A DNA stretch of 64,000 nucleotides from NCBI GenBank assembly GCA_964551995.1, contig CAZKFD010000015.1, positions 6,886-70,885 of the forward strand, written 5' to 3'. The DNA comes from DATKJS01 sp964551995 (GTDB lineage: Bacteria > Acidobacteriota > Aminicenantia > Aminicenantales > Saccharicenantaceae). This document shows, piece after piece, positions 40,805 to 47,830 of the stretch; the stretch's first letter is position 1, and every line of letters starts with the position of its first letter. Below the pieces are notes generated by a model. That model was not told the origin of the DNA. It saw only the letters and a list, made by a program, of their open reading frames with translations, and did no database searches. The position numbers were made by a program, and so were the translations under genes.

Positions 40805-41356
40805 CTATTTTTCGATGAGTGTAAACTGGTCGTTGCGGTTCTTCGCCCAGGCCGCTTCGTCATGGCCCGGGTCGGTCGGCTGGCTCTTGCCGTAGGAAAG
40901 GATCTTCATCCGGTCGGCGGGGATCCCCAGCGTGCCGAGGTAATCCATGGCGCTCTTGGCGCGCTTCTCGCCCAGGGCGAGGTTGTATTCCTCCGTCCCG
41001 CGCTCGTCGCAATTGCCGGCGATGAGGATCTTGACCGTCTTGTACTTGTTCAGCCAGGCGGCGTTGGCCTCGAGGATCGGCTTGGCGTCGTCGCGGATGA
41101 AGAATTTGTCGAAGTCGAAATAGATGTTGGCCAGCGGCTTTTCTTTGTTGATCTCCTCGAGCGACTTCTCGGCGAAAATCTCCTCTTCGGAAAGCACCGG
41201 CTGTTTCACGACGGGGGGCTGTTCGACCTTTTCGGCCTTGGGCTGTTCCTGGGCCTGGGGCGTCGGAGGGGGAACTTCCTGGGGTTTCTTTTTGCAGGAT
41301 ATGGAAAACGAGAGAACGAGGAGAATGGCGAGGGACAAAACTAAGGATTTTTTCAT
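40805..41356 (-). CDS. pal: Peptidoglycan-associated lipoprotein Pal
   Basis: The 183-residue outer-membrane lipoprotein has a lipobox (LVLSFSISC), a short Pro/Gln linker and an OmpA-like domain with IYFDFDKFFIRDDAKPIL, IAGNCDERGTEEYNLALGEKRA and LSYGKSQP. ATG 41356 has an AGGAGG 6-8 bp upstream and starts the signal peptide. It has its own promoter in the 112-bp gap after tolB. Confidence 0.96.
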   Translation of the reverse strand: MKKSLVLSLAILLVLSFSISCKKKPQEVPPPTPQAQEQPKAEKVEQPPVVKQPVLSEEEIFAEKSLEEINKEKPLANIYFDFDKFFIRDDAKPILEANAAWLNKYKTVKILIAGNCDERGTEEYNLALGEKRAKSAMDYLGTLGIPADRMKILSYGKSQPTDPGHDEAAWAKNRNDQFTLIEK

Positions 41357-41417
41357 AACACCTCCTTTCGGCGAATTCACGGCACGCAGCCACAGTAACC
41401 TAAAAACTGCTTTATAT

Positions 41418-41446
41418 TTTATACAACGCAGGGGGAGGGCTGTCAA
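41418..41446 (-). promoter_or_regulatory. Promoter for pal-cpoB-ssb
   Basis: TTGACA (41441-41446, minus strand), 17 bp, TATAAA (41418-41423): 6/6 and 5/6 of the consensus, 60 bp before the pal ATG. Confidence 0.65.
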
Positions 41447-41468
41447 TATGCGCGGTGGCGCCGCGGGG

Positions 41469-42773
41469 TCAGTTGGTCCAATTGGGAAGCTTGTTCTCTC
41501 CCCGGTCCGTGAGGCGCCTGAGGTTGGCCCCGTCGTAGTCGATCGTGTAGACCTGGAGGGAGCCCGACATGTTGGAGGTGATGATGAGGTGGCGGCCGTC
41601 GGGCGACCAGCTCGGCGATTCGTTGCGGGCGTTGGTTTCCGTCAGCTTGCTGATCTCGTTGGTGCGAAGGTTCAGGACATAGATGTCGAAGAGGTTGTCG
41701 ACACGCGAGACGTAGGCGATCCGGTCGCCGGTCGGGGACCAGGCCGGGGCATCGCAATAGCTGCTGCCGAAGCTCACCCGCCGGACGTTCGAGCCCTCGG
41801 CGTCCATGATGAATATCTGGGGGGCGCCGGGGCCAAGGCGGTCGCTGGTGAAGGCGATCTCGCGGCCCGTCGGCGACCAGGACGGCGCCGTGTTGATGGC
41901 GCTGTTGTAAGTCAGGCGCTTGGTCCTTTTCGTTTCGAGGTCATAGACGTAGATCTCAGCGTTTGCGTCCTCGCTCGTTATTGAACAGAAGGCCAGCTCC
42001 TTTCCGTCGGGAGAGAAGGCGGGGGCGTAGTTCATCCCTTTGGCCGCGACGAGGGTTTCCCGGCCCTCGTAGATGTTGCGGATATACAGACGGAGGTCCG
42101 TGCCGCGGTAGGAGCTGAAGGCGATGGAGCGCTGGTCCGGAGACCAGGCCGGCATGTAGTCCCTGATCCTGTTGTAGGTGATACGCGTCTGGTTGGCGCC
42201 GTCGTAGTCCATGATGTAGATCTCGTCGTTGCCGTCCCGGTTGGAAACGAACGTGATCTTCGTCGAGAAGACGGGCTTCTCGCCGTAGAGCTTCATGAGC
42301 TCGTCGGCCATCCTGTGGGCGATGAGCCGCCAGGCGTCCTTGTCGGCCTGGTAGCGCTTGCCGACGATGAAGCGCGCGCTCTTGACGTCGAAGAGCTTGC
42401 CTTCGAAGATCGTCCGGCCCGCGCTGTCGTCCCAGATCTCCCCGGTGAGCAGGAGCTTGGCCTGGATCGAGTCCCAGTCCTTGAAGTTGATCTTGTCCGT
42501 GTCGGTCAGGCGGGCGATGTAGTCGTAATAGCTCTTCGGCAGGAGCTGGAAGATCCGGCTGTATTTGATGTCGTCGCTCAGCACCTGGTAGATCTCCTGG
42601 GCCGCGGCCCGGGCCGGGGCCGAGGGGACGCGGACGATGAAGGCGGGGAGGGCCACGGAAACCATGGGCATGCCCTCGGTAATCTTGAGAAGGATCTCCT
42701 GCTGAGCCGGCAGGCGGCCCGCGACGGCGAGGATGAGGACGAGGAATCCGACCGATATTTTCTTGGTGATCAT
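41469..42773 (-). CDS. tolB: Tol-Pal translocation protein TolB
   Basis: The 434-residue periplasmic protein has a signal peptide, an N-terminal domain (VLSDDIKYSRIFQLLP), and a six-bladed propeller made of repeats such as MDYDGANQTRITYN, SPDGKELAFCS, WSPTGREIAFTSDR and WSPDGRHLIITS. TolB binds Pal. Its ATG overlaps the tolA stop by 4 bp. Confidence 0.96.
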   Translation of the reverse strand: MITKKISVGFLVLILAVAGRLPAQQEILLKITEGMPMVSVALPAFIVRVPSAPARAAAQEIYQVLSDDIKYSRIFQLLPKSYYDYIARLTDTDKINFKDWDSIQAKLLLTGEIWDDSAGRTIFEGKLFDVKSARFIVGKRYQADKDAWRLIAHRMADELMKLYGEKPVFSTKITFVSNRDGNDEIYIMDYDGANQTRITYNRIRDYMPAWSPDQRSIAFSSYRGTDLRLYIRNIYEGRETLVAAKGMNYAPAFSPDGKELAFCSITSEDANAEIYVYDLETKRTKRLTYNSAINTAPSWSPTGREIAFTSDRLGPGAPQIFIMDAEGSNVRRVSFGSSYCDAPAWSPTGDRIAYVSRVDNLFDIYVLNLRTNEISKLTETNARNESPSWSPDGRHLIITSNMSGSLQVYTIDYDGANLRRLTDRGENKLPNWTN

Positions 42774-43612
42774 CGCGAATGCTCGAAGATGAGATGGATG
42801 CCGAGGTACTGTCCGTCGTAGTCGCTCGGCAGCGGCGGGAACGGCGCGGCGCTCTGGATGGCCCTCAGAGCCGAGAGATCAAACGACGGGATGCCGCTCG
42901 ATGTCTCGACTTTGAGGTCCGCAATCTGACCGTTCCTGTAGATCTTGAAGTAAACCTGGGTCTGGAACTGGCCGCTGATCCCCGGGTCGACGAGCGAGGT
43001 GAACCAGCTCGAGGAGATCTTCTCCGAGAGGAACTGCAGATAATACGTGTACGGAAAGCCCGAGACGCCGAAGGACTCTCCGGACCCCGACCCGCCGCCG
43101 GCGCCGCCCGTCCCGGCACCCGAGCCGATGCCGAAGCGCAGCCCGTAACCCGTGCCCTGGCCCCCCTCCTGGCCCTGCCCCTGGCCTGAGGCCGCCGGCG
43201 GGGCTTCGGCGGCGGCTTCCGCCGCAGCCTTGGGCTGGGGCTTGCTGATGACGGTCTTCTTTTCGGGCGCCTTTTTCGTCGTCTTGGGCTTTTCGACGGG
43301 GTAGCGCATCCCACCCTTATCCGGCGGCGGGACCTTCTGGGCGACGGTCAGGTCGCGCAGCGATTCGGGCTTCTTGGCGGGGGGGGGTGGCTGCGGCTTG
43401 GCGGCAACCGAAGCGGCCCCTCCGCCTCCGCCGCCGGGCCCCCCGGATCCGGGGGAGCCGATGAAATTCACATACTGGACAAGCCCTTTGGGCGCGGTTC
43501 TCGAAAACGAGGGCGAGGCGGCGATGACAATGAGCAGCGCCGCGTGAAGGCAGGCGGAGAAGACGAGTGCCCTCTTGAAGGCGATGGGAATTCCCGGGTT
43601 GGCCGCGGTCAT
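42770..43612 (-). CDS. tolA: TolA-like energy transducer with TonB-type C-terminus
   Basis: The 280-residue protein has one N-terminal membrane helix (ALVFSACLHAALLIVIAAS), a Gly/Pro/Lys-rich periplasmic stalk shorter than the long helix of E. coli TolA, and a C-terminal TonB/TolA domain (YLQFLSEKISSSWF, QVYFKIYRNGQIADLKVETSSGIPSFDLSALRAIQ). Context between tolR and tolB gives the TolA name. The His in SACLHAAL matches the usual SHLLH-type start of such transducers. Confidence 0.9.
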   Translation of the reverse strand: MTAANPGIPIAFKRALVFSACLHAALLIVIAASPSFSRTAPKGLVQYVNFIGSPGSGGPGGGGGGAASVAAKPQPPPPAKKPESLRDLTVAQKVPPPDKGGMRYPVEKPKTTKKAPEKKTVISKPQPKAAAEAAAEAPPAASGQGQGQEGGQGTGYGLRFGIGSGAGTGGAGGGSGSGESFGVSGFPYTYYLQFLSEKISSSWFTSLVDPGISGQFQTQVYFKIYRNGQIADLKVETSSGIPSFDLSALRAIQSAAPFPPLPSDYDGQYLGIHLIFEHSR

Positions 43613-44061
43613 TTGGTCTTATCTTTGATGTCGATCGGCTCGGTGATGATCCCGACGACCTCGACGCCGGCTTTCTTCGTGATGTCCATGATGCGCACGA
43701 TGAAGCCGTAAGGCAGGCTCTCGTCGGCCTGGAGGTAGACGACCTTCTTCGGCTTGTTGAGGAAGTATTCCTCGAGCCGCCGCTGGAGCAGGTTGATGTT
43801 GTAGATGTTCTCGCCGATGTGGATGTACTGGTCCTTGGTCACGGTCAGGGTCAGTCCCTCCTCGGCCGGCTTGGTATCCGTTTCCGCCCGGGGCAGGTTG
43901 ATGGCGATCCCGGACTGCATCATGGGCGCCGTGACCATGAAGATGACGAGGAGGACGAGCATGACGTCGACGAAAGGCGTGATATTGATCTCGGAGAGCG
44001 ACGTGCCGAGTTGCCTCCGGCCTCGCGGAGACGACGGCACGGACTGGGTGCTAAGAGCCAT
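43609..44061 (-). CDS. tolR: Biopolymer transport protein TolR/ExbD
   Basis: The 150-residue protein has a transmembrane helix with the proton-path Asp in INITPFVDVMLVLLVIFMVTAP and a periplasmic domain (LTVTKDQYIHIGENIYN, VYLQADESLPYGFIVRIMD). With TolQ it forms the motor of the Tol system. It overlaps tolQ by 11 bp and tolA by 4 bp. Confidence 0.95.
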   Translation of the reverse strand: MALSTQSVPSSPRGRRQLGTSLSEINITPFVDVMLVLLVIFMVTAPMMQSGIAINLPRAETDTKPAEEGLTLTVTKDQYIHIGENIYNINLLQRRLEEYFLNKPKKVVYLQADESLPYGFIVRIMDITKKAGVEVVGIITEPIDIKDKTK

Positions 44062-44719
44062 GGAGCCTCTCGGCGATGCTCATAAATTCGAGAGAGAAGT
44101 CCTCCATGTCCGAGATGACGTCCTTGATGCGGCCGAGGAAGTAATTGTAGGCGATGACGGCCGGAACGGCGGCGAAGAGGCCCACGGCCGTGGCGATGAG
44201 CGCTTCGGCGATCCCCGGCGCGACGACCTGGAGGCTGGCCGAGCGCATGGCGCCGATGCGCTCGAAGGAAATCATGATCCCCCAGACGGTGCCGAACAGT
44301 CCGATGAACGGGGAGACGCTTCCGGTCGTGGCCAGGAAAAACATCATCCGTTCGAGCCGGGACACCTCGATGTTGGACGCCTTGAGGAGAGCTCGGTTGA
44401 GGCTGTCGGCCTTTTCTCCGCTCCAGCCGTTCCCCGCCGAGGACTTGCTCTGATAGGCCAGTTCCTTGTAGCCGGCCTGAAAAATCGTCGCGAGCGGGCT
44501 CGCCTTGTACTTCCGTGATGCATCGTTGACGTCGGTCAGGCTCTTGCTCTTCCGGAACGCGTCCAGGAACTTTTCCGACTGCCGGAAGGCCGAGCGAAGG
44601 GTGCGGCGTTTGAAGATGATGATGGCCCAGGAGAAGACGGAGAAAAAGAGGAGCATAAGCAGGATCAGCTTGACGATGATGTCGGCGTCGTCGATGATTT
44701 TGAAGATATTGATATTCAT
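44051..44719 (-). CDS. tolQ: Biopolymer transport protein TolQ/ExbB
   Basis: The 222-residue inner-membrane protein has three hydrophobic segments: LILLMLLFFSVFSWAIIIF near the N-terminus, then TGSVSPFIGLFGTVWGIMISF and IATAVGLFAAVPAVIAYN, the last two being the most conserved ExbB/TolQ motifs. It is first in the tolQRAB-pal-cpoB-ssb order. Confidence 0.95.
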   Translation of the reverse strand: MNINIFKIIDDADIIVKLILLMLLFFSVFSWAIIIFKRRTLRSAFRQSEKFLDAFRKSKSLTDVNDASRKYKASPLATIFQAGYKELAYQSKSSAGNGWSGEKADSLNRALLKASNIEVSRLERMMFFLATTGSVSPFIGLFGTVWGIMISFERIGAMRSASLQVVAPGIAEALIATAVGLFAAVPAVIAYNYFLGRIKDVISDMEDFSLEFMSIAERLHGS

Positions 44720-44734
44720 AACAATCCGTTCCCA

Positions 44735-44763
44735 AAAGTAGCATACGGGTCGTTTCCTGTCAA
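44735..44763 (-). promoter_or_regulatory. Promoter for tolQRAB
   Basis: TTGACA (44758-44763, minus strand), 17 bp, TACTTT (44735-44740): 6/6 and 3/6 of the consensus. The -10 is weak. Confidence 0.4.
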
Positions 44764-44932
44764 TAAACCGCGGCAGACCCCGAGGCCTCCGTCCCTCCGG
44801 GCCGGCTTCGGTCTCTGCTCTCCCGAGGAAGGACGAGCGCTTTTTTCGGGCGGAGGTTGATGGGGAGGACGTTTCGCGTTATAGTCATGCCTTCTGCATG
44901 ATGAAGCGGCGATCCGCCTCCTGTCCGGTTCC

Positions 44933-45199
44933 ATGAAGACGCTGGATACGTTCAAGAGAACCGTTTAGGGCAAGGGGGAGGACGTCCGGCCGGCCGAGAA
45001 TTTCGGCTTTTACGCCGAGGGGATCCAGAAGAGATACCGCCGGGCCGTGTTCTTCGTCGGGAAGCATGTCTTCGAGGAGGAGAACGTCTTCACCCGCTTC
45101 CTCCACAACCAGACGGCCTTCAGCATCCAGCGGATCCTGCAGTTCAGGGGCATCCCCAGCATCATCCTGCCGATCCGCGTCATAAAGGCAGGATCCTAG
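44933..45199 (+). pseudogene. Decayed 3' fragment of an unidentified gene
   Basis: On the plus strand a frame open from 44885 runs through ATG 44933 and an in-frame TAG at 44966-44968, then remains open to TAG 45197-45199. The part after the stop reads like real protein (ENFGFYAEGIQKRYRRAVFF, then HNQTAFSIQRILQFRGIPS), with an alternation of charged and hydrophobic residues and a C-terminal IILPIRVI. I do not recognise the family; a cytoplasmic tail of a membrane permease is one guess. The rest of the 490-bp gap between tolQ and the helicase (44764-44884) shows nothing else. Confidence 0.45.
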
Positions 45200-45208
45200 C
45201 GCCGCGGC

Positions 45209-47578
45209 TTAATGGACGCGCTCGGGAACGACGCCGAGGAGGCGATGAAGGATCTGGCGGGCGACTTTCTTCGCGTCCCGTCCGCTCTCGTTGGTCGCGC
45301 CCACGCAGGAGGGGCAGCCGTCGCGGCAGGGGCAGGCATCGAGCGTCCGGAGGGCGTGGTCGAGGAGCTCGGTTTCGAGGGAGAAGAGCGAGGGGCTGAG
45401 CCCGATGCCGCCCGGGAAATTGTCGTAGATGAAGATATTGGGCTCGAAGTCCGCCTGCGCAATGGGCGGCATCTCCTCCTGCCCCTGCGTGCGGACAGGC
45501 ATATTATGGGGCGGCAGGGACTCGCCCGTGGAGTTGTCGCCGATCGAGACGCCGACGTCGTGGAGGTCACACATCATGAAAAGCGGCGAGACGTGATGCA
45601 GGAGATAGGCCAGGCCGAAAAGCCCGTTGAGGCGCTGCTCTGACGGGTAGGGGATCGACTGGAGGAGCGTCGCGGGGACGGTCAGCCACCAGGCCGCGGT
45701 GTGCATCTCGTTCTCGGGCAGGCTGAGGTCGCCGGCGCCGACGTTCTCCATCGTGTGGAACTTGATCTTCTTGAAGCCGACGACCTGCGTCGTGACGTGG
45801 ACCTCGCCGTGGGAGACCCGGCACGCGGGGAGGGCCTTCCTGCCGAAGACGTCGAGGACTTTGATCTTCGTGTAGTCTATGGCGTCCGTGTAGTAGTCGA
45901 CGTCGGTCTTCTTGACGTAGGCCTTCCGCTCCTGGAAATCCAGCTTCTCGACGAAATACTGCTCGCCCTCGCAGAGGTAGATGGCCTTCTCATGGAGCGC
46001 CGTCAGCGCCGAGGTGAAATCGACCTCGGCGATGGCTCTGGCCGGGCCCGTCTGGTCAACGACGACGAAGTTGTCCGAACTGATGCTCCTTAGGCTCACA
46101 GAGTCGGCGGGGTAGGCGTCGGAGGTGTAGAACCACTTGTCCTGCGAGTGGTGGAGAAGCTTGTCCTCCTCGAGGAAGTTCAGGATGGTCGAGACGTCGG
46201 CGCGGCCGAACCTCTCACCGTCCTCGAAGGGCAGCTCGAAGGCGGCGCATTCGACGTGGCTGACGAGGATCGAGAGGTTGTCCGCATTGATGAGGGCCAT
46301 CTCGGGCGACTTGCCGAAGAAGTAGTCGGGGTTGTGGACGATAAACTGGTCGAGGGGTGAGCTCGTGGCGACGAGGACCGCGGCCGACATCCCGGTCTTC
46401 CGCCCCGCGCGGCCGGCCCTCTGCCACATGCTGGCGATCGTCCCCGGGTAGCCCGCCAGGACGGCCACGTCCAGCGTCCCGATGTCGATGCCGAGCTCGA
46501 GGGCGTTGGTCGAGACGACGCCCCGGATCTCGCCGCTCCGGATGCCCTTTTCGATCTCGCGGCGGGCCAGGGGCAGATAGCCGCCCCTGTAGCCGCGGAC
46601 GAGGCCCTCCTTCTGGAGGCTCGTTTCGATGTCCTGCTTGAGGTAGGTCAGGAGGACCTCCGTGATCAGGCGGCTCTGGGCGAAGACGATCGTCTGGAGG
46701 CCGTTCTTGAGGAAGATCGAAGCGACGCGCCGTGACTCGTTGACGTAGGACCGGCGGATTCCGAGGGCGGCGTTGACGACGGGCGGGGTGTAGAAGATGA
46801 AATATTTCTCGCCGCGGGGGGCGCCGTTGTCGTCGACGAGGACGACCGGGGCCTCGATCATCTTCTCGGCCATCTCGGCCGGGTTGGCGATCGTGGCCGT
46901 GGAGAGGATGAACTGCGGGTCGGAGCCGTAAAAACGGGCGATCCGCCGCAGGCGGCGCAAAACGTTGGCCAGGTGGCTGCCGAAGATGCCGCGGTAACTG
47001 TGGAGCTCGTCGATGACGACGTACTTGAGGTTCTCGAAGAGCTTGATCCACTTCGTGTGATGGGGGAGGATGCCGGCGTGGAGCATGTCGGGGTTAGTGA
47101 GGACGATGTGGCCGCGGGCCCGGATGGCCTTGCGGGCGTCCTGGGGGGTGTCGCCGTCGTAGGTGAAGACGCGGATCTCCTCTGGCAGGCGGCGGTTGAT
47201 GTCGTCGAGCTCAGCCTGCTGGTCTTGGGAGAGGGCCTTGGTCGGGAAGAGATAGAGAGCCCGGCTCGAGGGCTCTTTGAGGATGGCGTCGAGCACCGGG
47301 AGGTTGTAACAGAGGGTCTTGCCCGAGGCCGTCGGTGTCACGACGACGACGTTTTTCCGCTCTTGGAGCGCGTCCCAGGACGAGCGCTGGTGGGAATAGA
47401 GGCGGTGGAAACCCTTCTGGCCGAGAGCCTCGAGGAGAGCGGGGTGGACCCCGTCAGGGTAGTCGCGGTACTTCCCTTCCTGGGCCGGAAGGTGCTTCAT
47501 GGCGCAGATTGAATCGGTCCGGTAGCCGATCTCCTTGAGGAGCTCGATCGAGCTGAGGATCCTGTCGTCGCTGGGCAT
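45209..47578 (-). CDS. mrfA: MrfA-like superfamily 2 DNA helicase with DUF1998 domain
   Basis: The 789-residue protein has Walker A PTASGKT (82-88), the Walker B box DELH in VIDELHSYRGIFGSH, STATIANP (motif III), and helicase C motifs STNALELGIDIGTLDVAVLAGYPGTIAS-like (cited in part) and QRAGRAGR. The C-terminal DUF1998 carries the four-cysteine set CPCRDGCPSC. Close matches in Bacillus (MrfA/YprA) repair mitomycin damage; a UvrA gene lies next door, divergently. A repair role is inferred from family. Confidence 0.9.
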   Translation of the reverse strand: MPSDDRILSSIELLKEIGYRTDSICAMKHLPAQEGKYRDYPDGVHPALLEALGQKGFHRLYSHQRSSWDALQERKNVVVVTPTASGKTLCYNLPVLDAILKEPSSRALYLFPTKALSQDQQAELDDINRRLPEEIRVFTYDGDTPQDARKAIRARGHIVLTNPDMLHAGILPHHTKWIKLFENLKYVVIDELHSYRGIFGSHLANVLRRLRRIARFYGSDPQFILSTATIANPAEMAEKMIEAPVVLVDDNGAPRGEKYFIFYTPPVVNAALGIRRSYVNESRRVASIFLKNGLQTIVFAQSRLITEVLLTYLKQDIETSLQKEGLVRGYRGGYLPLARREIEKGIRSGEIRGVVSTNALELGIDIGTLDVAVLAGYPGTIASMWQRAGRAGRKTGMSAAVLVATSSPLDQFIVHNPDYFFGKSPEMALINADNLSILVSHVECAAFELPFEDGERFGRADVSTILNFLEEDKLLHHSQDKWFYTSDAYPADSVSLRSISSDNFVVVDQTGPARAIAEVDFTSALTALHEKAIYLCEGEQYFVEKLDFQERKAYVKKTDVDYYTDAIDYTKIKVLDVFGRKALPACRVSHGEVHVTTQVVGFKKIKFHTMENVGAGDLSLPENEMHTAAWWLTVPATLLQSIPYPSEQRLNGLFGLAYLLHHVSPLFMMCDLHDVGVSIGDNSTGESLPPHNMPVRTQGQEEMPPIAQADFEPNIFIYDNFPGGIGLSPSLFSLETELLDHALRTLDACPCRDGCPSCVGATNESGRDAKKVARQILHRLLGVVPERVH

Positions 47579-47590
47579 GGAACCATCCTC

Positions 47591-47619
47591 ATCCTAGCTA
47601 AATCGCGGGCGCCGGTCAA
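47591..47619 (-). promoter_or_regulatory. Promoter for the mrfA-like gene
   Basis: TTGACC (47614-47619, minus strand), 17 bp, TAGGAT (47591-47596): 5/6 and 4/6 of the consensus, 12 bp before the ATG. Confidence 0.45.
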
Positions 47620-47641
47620 TGCGGCCGCCCCCGAACAAAAC

Positions 47642-47782
47642 GGGGACACTGCTAAATAGGGGACACAGTACTCATTTCCGAATTTCACCCATGCCCTGGA
47701 TGGCCATAATAAGGAGATTATTTCAACGGGTTATCCTGAGAAATTCGGAAATGAGTATTGCGTCCCCAAATTCGGTGTCCCC
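47642..47782. repeat. MITE/REP-like nonautonomous element with nested inverted repeats
   Basis: A 27-bp inverted repeat, with left arm GGGGACACAGTACTCATTTC onward (47659-47685) and right arm 47741-47767, matches at 25 of 27 positions and is separated by 55 bp. An outer pair GGGGACAC (47642-47649) and GTGTCCCC (47775-47782) nests around it. Two CCCCAAATTCGG direct repeats follow the right arm. No transposase is encoded. Such ends resemble those mobilised by REP-associated (Y1/IS200-like) transposases, an inference. The element fills the gap between the mrfA-like gene and uvrA. Confidence 0.7.
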
Positions 47783-47830
47783 AAATTCGGGTCCCCAATT
47801 CGTGCGGAAACGTGCTAAAATATATTGATT

